Source: Tribonema minus (lineage: Eukaryota; Sar; Xanthophyceae; Tribonematales; Tribonemataceae). Taken from it: a stretch of DNA of 64,000 bases. Positions 25,801 through 37,800 of this stretch are shown here, in pieces (position 1 is the first letter of the stretch; every line of letters begins with the position of its first letter). Under the pieces are notes generated by a model that was not told the DNA's origin, made no database searches, and saw only the letters and a program-made list of their open reading frames with translations. The position numbers and the translations under genes were made by a program. The stretch spans positions 496,001 through 560,000 of the forward strand of contig JAFCMP010000555.1 in the NCBI GenBank assembly GCA_017506865.1. The letters are read 5' to 3'.

Positions 25801-28800
25801 GCTCCGTGAATGCTCTCCAATGTTGCAAATTTTTTGACATTATTCTAATGGCGACAGGTTGCAGGTTGCACATTGAAGATGTCTGTGGGCTCGTTGCAAT
25901 AAGGAGCTTTGGGTTGCAGAATTTCAGGCTTACATAACGTCTTTGAAGTACATAATGTTCCTGCAGGAGTTGCCTCCAGAATGTCCCCACACCACCTGGT
26001 ACCATGGCAAAAAAATGCACTTCTTTCGGTCGCGGTTGTCGGCGATGGCGCTGCCTCTGAGCGCTGCTGCAAGTGCGCGCCTCGACGGAGAGCTATGCAC
26101 GCGCCGCCTGAGACTTTTGCCGTGACCTGGTCGTTTGCGCAGTAGACCGTAGGGTTGCCCTGCATCCTAACCTTCTCGCTCTTCTCCACACACGCCCTGG
26201 TTTCTGTATGGCCTGACAGCTTCTTCTTGATATACATTTGAAGCTGAGACGCGGTAACATGTGTGCAGTTTTGGCCGTTCTAGAATCTGCAGATGTTCCT
26301 GCTGGTGCTGAGCGTTGCTGCAAGTGCGCACCTTGATGCGTATGCTGCTGCGAGTCGGCGCCTCTCAGTAAGTACACGTCATCCGCTGTACGCGCCGCGT
26401 CACACTTCAAATGCAGCGTGACTGCAAGAGCCCCAGCCCTGGCCTGAACAATCCTCCATTCAACGACTGGCTCTCCACGAGTGTGAAATTGTCGGCTGTT
26501 TGGGTTTTGCAGAGTTCTAGTCCTGGCATTCAACAATTGGCTCCGCACGAATGTGCAGTCGTCGGGTATTTGGGTTTCAAAGAGTCCTAGCCCTGCTGGT
26601 GCTAAGACACATCTTTGCATAGGTCGCTGAAGCTAGTTGTTTGTACTGTTCACATTGTGCTCCCCATAGGAATTGAACTCGTGTTCAAGGCTTGATCAGC
26701 CCCGCACGCGATCAGCTTCAACCGCTAAGCTGGAGCGTTGCTGCTAGTGCGCACCTTGATGAGGATGTCGATGTCACCTCCAGCTTCTACCGCAACATGA
26801 TGGCAAGAGCCCTCAGGGACTGCCGAGTCGACGACCGACTCTTTACAATGTGCAGTTTTCGACCGTCCTAGATTCTGCAGAGGCCTGCTGCTGCTGAGCG
26901 TTGCTGCAGCTGCGCACCTTGATAAGGATGTCGATGTTGGTGGGGTCGAGCTCGGATGCCAGCGTGTAGACCTGCAGGGCCCCCTCCAGGTCTTGGCTGT
27001 GAGCGCAAGCGCAGCAGCAACAAGGCACAAAAATCAGAGCTGCTTTGAGGAACCACAAAGCCTACCAAAGCAGTCAATGCTGCTTAGTACTCTGATTGCA
27101 GACTCTGATTTAGACGGTTCAGAACATCATAGTGCCTGCAGGGCCCCCTCCAGGTCTTGGCTGCACAGAACAGCAAACACCAGGGGCAACAGTGATGATT
27201 TGCTGTTGAAGTTGCTGAGTTGAAGTTGTACTGGCATGTACCTCGAAGTTGTGGCTGCGGGCAGGAGTACAGCGAGTGACAAGAAACGCCAAAATCGACA
27301 ACGGTTAGTGGTGGAAGGCACTTGCGGCTAATCACTCCTTGTCACCTAGAGCTCTAGGATCTCTTGATTCGTTTCCATGAGAGTTGCGTGTAGACCTGCA
27401 GGGCCCCCTCCAGGTCTTGGCTGCGGGCGCGAGCGCAGCAGCAACAACAAGACACTAAAATCAGAGCCACTGTGTAGGACCACGAACCCTATGAAAGTGA
27501 TGTTCTGAACCATCTGCAATCAGAGTACTGAGCAGCATTTACCATTTTCATAGCAGCATATACTAGAGTGCCTGCAGGGCCCCCTCCAGATCTTGGCTGC
27601 ACCGGAGAGTCAACATCAGAGCCATAGATGTTGGTGTGCTCTTGGAGTCACCGAGCCGACGCACGAGCGATAAGAGGTTGTACTGGCATCTACCTCAAAT
27701 TGGGGCTGCGCGCGCCAGTGCGGCCAGTGACGAGAAAAAGCAAGTCAGAGCTGCAGCAACCTTTGATTTGGTGCTTGTGAGCGCTAGGCCTGCGGACAGG
27801 CAGTTTTTTTGTTGCAGAGGAAAACGAACATCAGAGCAACTGGCGATGACTGAAGTCTGCCAACAAGTTGAAGTGATTGACGGGACGCATCAGAAACGTG
27901 AGGTGGAGTGGTGTACATCTTCCGGCAGCGCTGCCTCCAGGTGCTGGCTGCGGGCAACAATACCATGAAATTTGAAGCAAGCTGCCACAACATAGAGACC
28001 CGGAGCTACCACAAACATTGATTGGTACTTTCAAGCGCTACGGCTGCGGGCGCAAGCACAGCAAGCAACAATACAATGAAGTTCAAAGCGAGCTGCCACG
28101 ACTTACAGACTAGAGCACCAAAAACTTTGATTGGTACTCGTAAGCGCTACGGCTGCGGACGCTAACCCTAACCCTAGACGCGGACGCAAGCACGGCTGCG
28201 AGCGGATAACGATCCTCGGAGCAACTGATGGTGGTTTGCTCGTGAATTCGTCGACTTGAACAAGTATATAGAAGTGAAGTGTGACTGCGGGCGTAAGCGC
28301 AGCCACCACTGGAAAAGCAACACACAAAAGCGCTGCAGCAGGCACTGTGGACAGCGCCCGTTGCCGCAGACATTGCGTAAAGTAATGAGTCATGACTGCT
28401 GGCCCCGTGTTTGGGGCACTTTGCAAGAAGTACACAAAACACAGTGCATAGCCCTCCAAGTCCCATTCTACATCAGACAGAGTCTGTGAAGATCACAGCA
28501 ATCTTCGAATCACCAGGATGCTAAGTACTACTATCGCGTTCACAGTAATTTGAAGCAGATTGGTCAGCAGGTTCGCGCATTATGCGCGTTTGAAAAGTAC
28601 AGTCGGGAACTGTGAACCACATTAGTAGTGCCACAGCCGAACTGCCGTGCGCTCAGTGCTCAGCAACGCACAACTGCTCGACAAGCATGTCTATCGCAGC
28701 AGCAGGTGTGCATTCCTTTGTAGGACGTACCCGAGGTGCAAGAACGTTCCGTGCCACGACAGCACCTCCGCTCGCGTCTTGGCCTCCACATTGAGCGCGA

Positions 28801-31800
28801 CAGACTCATCTTGAAGGATCTGGGGGGGGGGGGGGGGGGGGGGGGGGGGTCGAGATAGCAACGACTTGTTAGTGCCAGTACATAAGACCCAATTTTAACC
28901 GAGCAAACAATCGAGCGCTCCCGGGCTGAGTCACCCCCACATGCTGGCTAAGAGGTGCACTTTTGCGCTCAAATTGGTCCCCCCTGCGAAGCCTGGGGTC
29001 TACATTGAGGGCGACTGACTCATCTTGAAGGATCTGACGGGGGGAAGGGGGGGGGGGTCAAATAGTAGTGGCTGATCAGCACCCGCATCAATAAAATTGA
29101 CTGCTGAGCCAGTGGATGTGGAGCTCCTGAGTGCGTGCGAGTGCCATGCACCAGCTACGTAAGACGGAGAATTGCATTCCTTCGAATCTGAGGGGGGGGG
29201 GGGGGTGGAGGGGGGGTTGAGATGGCAATGGCTTGTCACTAGGATAAGAAGCGGTCCATGCCTGCATGTGCCCATGGTGTTGCTGCCCACCCCTGCACAT
29301 GTCATGTCGATCACTGGCTCGCCTCGAGCATTGAGCGCTGACGTTTTCTTTCGCTGAGCAGTGCCACGACAACTGCGCATGTGCCTTCAGCGGACATCTC
29401 ACGCAGAGCGCGCGTGACGTACTTGCAAGCGGCACGCGTGCCTTGGTGAGCGCTGTCGCGTTCGCGCTTTTGCTGAGCGGTGCCGCAACTACCACACATG
29501 TGTAAAGGCAGCGCTCACCTCAAAAGCGCCTGCAAAAGTCCTCCAAGGCGGCCGTGTACCTGCCGTCGGCAAGTGCCGCGACGCGACGCGAGCGCCGCCG
29601 CCGACTTCGATACTTGTGCACGCGGTTGAAAAGCACTGCCGACCACGTAACTTCAGAGGCAAGCCCACCTCAAACAAGCGCGGGAAGTCCTCTGCGGCGC
29701 GCGCGCCTTGTTGAGCGCTTTCGCTGAGCATTGCCACAACAGCTGCGCGCGTCTGCAGCAAAAAAAATCTCACCTCGAACGCGCGCGCAAAGCCCTCCGC
29801 GGCAGCGCGTACTTACTTGCGGCCGGCGACGCGCGACATGCCCCTCTCGCGCAGCGCCGCAGCGCGCGCCTCCTTGAGCGCTGCCATCTATGTACTTCTA
29901 TACACTGCTGCTGAGCACTGCCACAACAGCTGCGTGCACGGCTTCAGAGGCGAGCTTACCTCAAATGCGCGCACAAAGTCCTCCGCGGCGGTGCCGTACT
30001 TTCGGGCGGTGACACGCGCCATGCCGCTGTCACGCAGCGCCGCGACGTGCGCCTCCTCGTTATGAAAACCGACGACAGTATTACATTGCTGAGCGTTGCC
30101 GAAACTACAACATGCGCTCAAAGGCAGCGCTCACCTCGAACGCGCGCTTGAAGTCCTCCGCCGCGGCGGCGTACTTGCGGTTGGCTACATGCGCCATGCC
30201 CCTGTCGTGCAGCGCCGCGACGCGCGCCTCCTCGAGCGCCGCCGTCTGTATGACCTCGCCGAGCGCTGCCACATCCGCGGCGCCGAAGCGCTCCACGATG
30301 CCGTCGTGGCTCTCAAACGTGCGCAGCGTCTGCGCGGGGGTTCGGTTTAGGGGGGTGAGGGGGGTGAGGGGCGTGTGTTGCCTCGTGTTCGAGGGGGTGC
30401 GGTGAGGGATAAGGTGAGTGCTACCAGAGTTAGGGCTCGGGATGGGCGCCACGCGGCGCGCACGTGCAGGCGCTTGCGGCGTGGCTTTCGAACGTGCGCA
30501 GCGTCTGCACGGCGGTCTGACAGTGGGGGGGGGGTGGGTGGGGGGTGGGGGGGGGGTAGGAGTGCGCGTGCCGCTTTTCAGGGGGTTTGCTTAGGGTTGG
30601 GGGGCACCAAGGTCAGGGCTGGGGTGAGGTGCACTGCCTGTGCGTCGCGGCGTGCGCGCAGCGTCTGCGGGGGAAGGGGTGTGGGGGGGGGGGGGGGGGG
30701 GGGGGGGGGCGCGGTGATGAGCTTGAGGGGCACTCATGAGGGATGTCCTGCATGCTGTGCGTGGATTGAAAGCCAACGTCGCCAACTACGTGGGCCATGT
30801 GAGTCAGTTCACGAGTCATGAGTCAGTCCACGAGTCAGGCCAGGATGGCCGCTCCACGAGCGCATCGTGGCTCTCGAACGTGCGCAGCGTCTGCGCGGGG
30901 TGCGGTTTTGCAGTTTGGAGGCCGCGCGGTCAGAGCTAGGATTAGGATTAGTCCGTGTGCACCAGAGGGGTTTTGTTTTTGCCGCGGACTGGACTAGAAA
31001 CTCTCAGTCGGTAGTTCAGCGACAGTCGCTGATGGCAGCAAATAGACGACCGCACACTGCCTTGTTTCAGGCGTCCTATGATGGGAGTTGAACTGTGTGC
31101 GCCACTTCAAGTAGAAGTACTGCTTCAGAACAGTCCATCTCATTCGAGATCGCATCCGCCGCACCGTGCGAGCACATCAACTTCAATATCCATACCCCGA
31201 CACTGTTCACTACACCACGGACGCGTGTACTTCGAAAGAATGAACTTCAAGTGGAGACGCACCTCATAGATGGCCGAAGCGGGGGGCAGCGGCTTGGCAG
31301 CGTAGCTGTCCTCAATCTCATTGAAGATCTCCTCCGCTGTTAGTTGCACTTGAACTGCAACACCCAGTGCTGCAACCGTGTACCCACCTAGTACTGTAAC
31401 ATTTTCAAACTTCAATGACGATCCTCCGCCGCGAAGCCCACGTGCGCTTTTGTGCCTCAAAAGCGCCACTGCTCCACAACACAACTCACCTCGTAAATGG
31501 CAGATGCGGGCGGCAGCGGCTTGGCGGCGCCGCTTTCCTCAATTTTGTTGAAGATCTCCTTCGCCGCAAGCAAACAAACTTCAAGTCCCATACCTCAACA
31601 CTGCATACTACGGGGCGCGCCCGCCGCGGCACTCGACACATGTCCTTTACAAGGATGAACTTCAAGTGGACACACACCTCGTAAATGGCAGATGCGGGCG
31701 GCAGCGGCTTGGCGGCGCCGCTTTCCTCAATCTCGTTGAAGACCTCCTCAGCAGCGGCATCTGCCACCTTCTTCACAATCTCATCTAGCCGCTGCGGCGG

Positions 31801-34800
31801 CTCCGGCGGCACCTCCTGCAACGGGCGCGGCGTGGTCAAGTTGCAGCTTAATTTAAGTTCAAAAGATGTCGGCGCCTTCAAGTGTATACACGGTTTTCAA
31901 GTTTGTACTTCGGAGTACAATGATTTGCAGTTTCTCAGGCCGCTCCTCTTCGAAAGAGAGAATTCATGTAGTTCTTCGAAGTAGTTTGGTGATAAGTACA
32001 CGTCCGCACAGTCAAGTAGTCTAAACAGTGGTTTGGAATTTCAAAATCAGCTCAGCTCAAGCTCGACAGAAGTAAATGCGGTGGCGCCGGCGGCGGCTGC
32101 TGCGGCGGGCGCGCGCGGCGCGGCGTAGTGAGGTTACAGCTCCCTTCAAGTTCAACAGTTGGCCGGCACCATCAAGCCTATACGCCTTCTTCAAATTATT
32201 ACCGTGATTTGCAGGTTCTCTGGCAGCTCTTTCTTGAAACGGAGAATTCCGATGTGCTTGTTTGAAGTAGTTTGATGAGCAGCTCAGCTGCGGGTCGGCT
32301 GCAAGTTGAAGTTGAAGCACGCGCGTACTTGCCTACCCTGCCGTAGCGCATCCTCGTACGCCTGCTTGCGCCCTATCATGTGCGCGCGCAGCTCCTGCTC
32401 GTATAAGGCTGAGAGTTGAAGTTTCATAGCACCGCACCATACCTACCTACCCTGCTGTAGCGCGTCTGCATGTACGCCCGCTCACGTCCTATCGCGTGCG
32501 TGCACAGCTTTACAAGCTGCAAGATCACGAGCTCCAAAACTGAGGTTTAAGAACGGCGCATCAAACCTGCCTACCTGCTCTACTGTGCCAACGATTCAAG
32601 TTGAAGTTGAAGAGCAGCGCATCATACCTGCCTACCCTGCCGTAGCGCGTCTTCGTACACTATCTTGCGCCCTATCATGTGCGCGCACAGCTCCACGAGC
32701 GCCTCGCTGTCGCGCCCCCACCCCTCCAGCACGCGCGCCTTGCGCACGCGCGCCAGCGGGTGGAACTTCTCCAGCTCCAAACACCTAGGGTTAGAGTTGA
32801 AGTTGATGCATCAGATTCAGTGCCTGGAAACACTTGCGATTTATAGACAAATTTTGAGAATAATGGATTGGCGCCCCCAGCCCTCCAGCACGCGCGCCTT
32901 GCGCACGCGCGCCAGCGGGTGGAACTTCGCCAGCTCCAGACACCTGTGGATTGCGGTTGAAGTTGATGCATCACATTTAGTGCCTGGAAACACTTGCGAT
33001 TTATAAGCAAATTTCGACGATATGAATTGGCGCCCTCGCCCCTCCAGGACGCGCGCCTTGCGCACGCGCTCCAGCTCCAAACACCTAGGGTTAGAGTTGA
33101 GATGCATCAGATTTAGTGCCTGGACAGCTGGTGATCTTTCACAAACATATCTAAACTGTTTGTATACCTACTTAAAGATGTGTGATGTGATCATGGATAG
33201 GCGCATCATGACAGCATTGCAACTGCAACTTGCGCCCGCATGCCAGCCGGTGGAACTTCTCCAGCTCCAGACACCTGTGAATTGCGTTGAAGTTGACACA
33301 TCAGATTTAGTGCTTGCAGCAGCTAGCAACTTGAATTGAATGTTTAGGCCAAGGTGATAAGTAGTTGCATGATGGTCAGCATTGCAATTGGGATTGGTGC
33401 ACACGCGCCAGCGGGTGGAACTTCTTCAGCTCCAGACACCTGTGATAGTTGATGCATCAGATTTAGTGCTCGCAAAAACTGGTGATTTTTTCCAATCATA
33501 TTTTAGAACTTTCTGTATACCTACTCATGATTTTGTGATGTAATGATAAATAGGCGCAGCATGACCAGCATTGCAAGCAACCGCGCCTTGCGCACGCGCG
33601 CCGATGGGCGGAACTTCTCCAGCTCCACACACCTGTGCATGCGGTTGAAGTTGATGCATCAGATTTAGTGCCCCTGGAAAGCTGGTAATATTTGTTTGGG
33701 TTGGATGTTTTTTACATAGAAGTACTTGTGAAGGATAAAATTTAATTTAGTGTCTGGAACTGCTGGCGATAATTCAGAGTCATATCATTGAGTTGAATTT
33801 TTGGTGTACTTGTGTGAAGAATCTACTGTAAGAAAAAAAAGGCGCATGATGGCAATTGCGACTTGCGCACGCTCGCCAACGGGTGACGATTCTCCAGGTC
33901 CAGACACCAGTCGATTGCGGTTGAAGTGGATGCATGAAATTTTTTCCAATGCTTGAGAACGCGGGGCGCTAATCCTCAACCTAACTCTAACCGACTCATG
34001 CACTGCTCAGCCAATGTACACACATTGGAAGCCGCAAGCGCTCAACGATCACAGTCGTTGAGGCTCTGCTGCGAACGGCCTGGCTTCCCGTACACGGCCA
34101 GCGCGGACAGTCAGCGGCGTGACGCACATACCTAACCCTAACTTACCCTAACCCTACTTCTTAGTACACACCTAACCCTAACCTAACCCTTACCCTGACC
34201 CTGGCTCCTCTTCCACACAGACAGTGTTGTGCATACCTTCCAGTGCCAGCGTATGTCGTCCTCCCCAGTGTGCACAAGGACAAGACGAGCTCGGAATCAC
34301 AGAGAGTCCAGAAGCTGCTTTGCGCTCTGCGGGACGGCTTTTCTCATGGTGACAATTATCATAGTGAAGTAAAAGCAACTACTCGCATCAAAATCTGCAG
34401 CGACCGCATCGTGCTCATGGTACGCGTTGGGCTGCGCCTACCACGTGACACCCACACGCGCCGTCTGCCACGAGGCGCCGCCGCAGCCCGACTACACCAC
34501 TCGCGCCACTTTGGTGATCAACCTCAACTCGCCTGAGGGCAACAGCATCCACGACGTGAGGACGGTCATCGAGAGGGTGGAGAGGGCGGAGTACGCTCGA
34601 TGGCGTGCTGCTAATCCTAACCCTAACCCTAACCCTAAGCGTGCTCCACCATGACCCCGACCCTAACCCGAACTGATGACATGCTCCTAACCCTAACCCT
34701 AACCCTAAGCAGGCTCCACCCTCTTCACCCGCTCGACCCCTGAGCTTGCTCCACCCTCTCCACCCTCTCGACGACTTTCTGGACGTCCTCGATGCTCTTG

Positions 34801-37800
34801 CCCTCTGGCAAAGTCAGGTTGAATTACCTGTGTGGCGCCGGTAGTGCCGTCGGGCTGCGGCAGCACCTTCTTGTGGTCGGCGCATGTGGGTGTCACCTAA
34901 CCATATCTCTACTTGATGCTCTGAGGTACAGTACTTCGAATAGTCACCCCTCCTCACAATGTACCTCTCCGGCTCGCCCGCCGTATCATCAGAGACGCCC
35001 CGTTAACTGGTAGCACCGGTAGCACCGGTACCCGTACCAGTTTTTGTACCAGTTTTAGCCGGTAACTGGTTGCCGCTCGCTAACCGGTACGGGTAACTGG
35101 CCGCGTGAGGCAACCCGTAAACACGTACCGATGCCGTAGCTGATGACCGGCGCCACCAGTTAAAATGCAAGTAGAGGTTCAGGGTTCGGGTTCGGGTTAT
35201 TCAGCGAGTTTATTCTTCTCGTGCCTTGAAGTTAGTTCAGCGCACGACAGGTGTAATGGACGGTATACTGGCAGATATGGTCGTGAGTCGACTAACTGAT
35301 GCTGCTGTTGACATATGGGTTCGGCTAGTGATGGCATGCAAGCGGCCCATGTGGCGCAAAAATCGAACACAGGTCTCCGATTGATGGATGCCGACTGTTT
35401 GATGTCACTGAATGCACAAGCAGCTTCTGCAGGCTGAGATAGCAGGTTGGATGTAACGCATAAGCATCCATCAACCGACGTGGGACGCCATGCATTCATT
35501 ATGAGGAAAGCAACTCCGATCGGATTGTTTCCGCTTCTGATGCGCTGTCGCAGCCAACGAAAGGCTCAAGCTTCAGCTGCGTGATCTGAAAACCTGGATT
35601 AGACATGTGACAGAGGTTGTTTGCTGATCCACAAGTGCAAGGGTGCCAATTGCAGAGTGAGAGTCAAAACAGGTGGCAGCAGGCAGAATGATATATGAGC
35701 ATGCTGCCCATCCTTTTGCTGGCTGCATGCTGCACACATGTTGCTGACAGCCTTTGCATCGTGACGGGTGCACTTTGAGTGTCACTTACAGGAGCAAATA
35801 CTGCGCTAGTATGCTGTGGGTAAGGCTTTGAGCTGTGCGCACTATGCACTTGGGTCCATTCGGCTGCATAACCTAGAATCATCGCGCTCCTAACAAGCAT
35901 TATTCCTGAAGCCTTTGTAGTTGTATGTACTGACCGCACGGTATACTACGTATGCTATGCATATGAGAAAAGCCCTGGCATCACTAGTAAAAAGCTGGTA
36001 CCACAGGTGAAAACCGGTCAGACCAGTTTTGACCGGTTCCACCAGTATACTGGTACCGGTTGTCACAGCACACCAGTTAAACTGGTACGGGTAGCAGAGT
36101 GCGCTTGCAGATGCCGTCGCTACCGAGCTTGCAGATAAGGTGGAGGCGGACCTGCAACAGCTGCCGCAGGGCACGCAACGCACGCAAGCACTTGCTCGAT
36201 TCCGGTCGCAGCGCCACATGCACTCGATCGGCATGGCATTCCTCAACGAGCCCATGTACTCCACAACGGCTTCGTTCGATGGCCTATCCTGGCAGCTGGC
36301 CGTCAAACGCGCCATCGGAGTAGAGGAGCAGACGGCAGGCTGCAAGCTGTGCGGGAAGTCGCCGGACGGCACCCTGCATGCACGGCTGTGTCAAGCGCCA
36401 CGCGTCAAGGCGCACGACACCATCGTCCACAATAACGTCAAGAGGGCCACGCAGCGCATCCTGCGGCAATACCTCAAAACGGGACTGGTGGACGAGGACT
36501 ACACGCCGTTTCTGGGGTCCGCCGGGCCGCCGGGGAGTCGCAGGATGGACATCGTGCTGCCTGCCGACGCCTTCCCGGTGACCGGCTACGACGACCCGAC
36601 ACGCCACCTACCGCTCATGGTGGACGTTACCTGCTTCGAGGCACAGGTGGCGTCGCGGGCGGCGAAGACTGCAGCAGACCCCGAGCGATGCTGCCGCGAC
36701 CAAGAGGCCGCCAAGACTACCCACTATTCTGGTCATTATGATCAGAATTGCTACAAACTTGCCACTTTGGCAATAGGGTCATTTGGCAGCATCGGGGAGC
36801 AGGGGCGGAAGCTGCTGGAGGCTGTGGCGACGGAGTATGCCAGCAGGATGTCAGTGCCCGGAGGAGCGCGCCCTAAAGCTCTCAAGGGCATCGCCCTGGC
36901 GCGCTTACGCTCGGCACTGTCGGCAGCGCTCCACATGGCGTACTCTGGCCGTGTCATGACACACATGGCAGAATCCAGGGGGGGGGGGCACATGGAGGAG
37001 GACGTAGGGGAGGACCCCGAGATGCCATTTGGCGGCGGCGGCGTTTGAGTGGTTGTCGTTGCGACACTTTCAGACTGTCATACGACATGCAGATTCCTTA
37101 CAGCTAGATGCCAATCATCTGGGCTTTTTCGCGCCCTGAGCGAGAATTAATAAAAAGTACGGGTAGCTGCTGGTACCAGTTATTGAGTACTGGTACCGGT
37201 ACCGATTAAAATTTTTCTCGCGCTACGCGCGACTGGTGCAATGATGGCAGTACGGGGCATCTCTGCGTATCATGAGAGCTGCGAAGCTGCTGAGGAATGC
37301 TACACTCATACCCTAGCCCTTACCCATACCCTAGCCCCAGCCAGCCCAACCCTACTCAATGGTCGCAGTCCTCGAGGCAGCGCTCTGGCTCGCCGGCCTT
37401 ATCCTATATGGCGGCGGTTGCTGAGCAGCGCAACACCCTCATTCTAGCACCATCCCTAATTCTAGCCTTAATCCAAACCCTAACCCTGGCCCTAACCCTA
37501 ATTTTAACCCTAATGCTAACCCTCGGCGGCAGGTGTGACTGTCACCTGACCGTACATTGCTGGTGTGATCTCACTGTATGTCTGAATCCCGGCTGCACTG
37601 GGTTAGGGTTAGGGTTAGGGTTACGGTAAGCTCACGAGCACACACATGCACCTCTCGCACCTCCCTGCGTGTAACGCCCACCAGGCACGACACCATAAAC
37701 TGTCCGGAGTCCGGATGCTGGTTATGGCCCAGAACTCTGGCGTATCGGTCAAGGCTGAGCAAGAGCAGAGGACAGCTGTGATCGCCGACAAATAGTGTTC

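Larger units (their letters stand above)
34998..37220 (+). mobile_element. Possible element bounded by CCGGTACC-rich palindromic blocks
   Basis: Three blocks (34998-35165, 36000-36092 and 37155-37215) are dense in ACCGGT, GGTACC and ACTGG-AC-AG words. They bracket the LINE-like fragment at 36094-37048. No clean terminal inverted repeat or target duplication was found, so the limits are approximate. Confidence 0.4.

Noticed and set aside
36094-37048. The ~300-codon plus-strand frame as a host gene nested in TOM70-like intron 3
   Set aside because: Its Zn-knuckle, DVT and later Lys order looks like a retroelement tail, it lacks an ATG and it is flanked by repeats.
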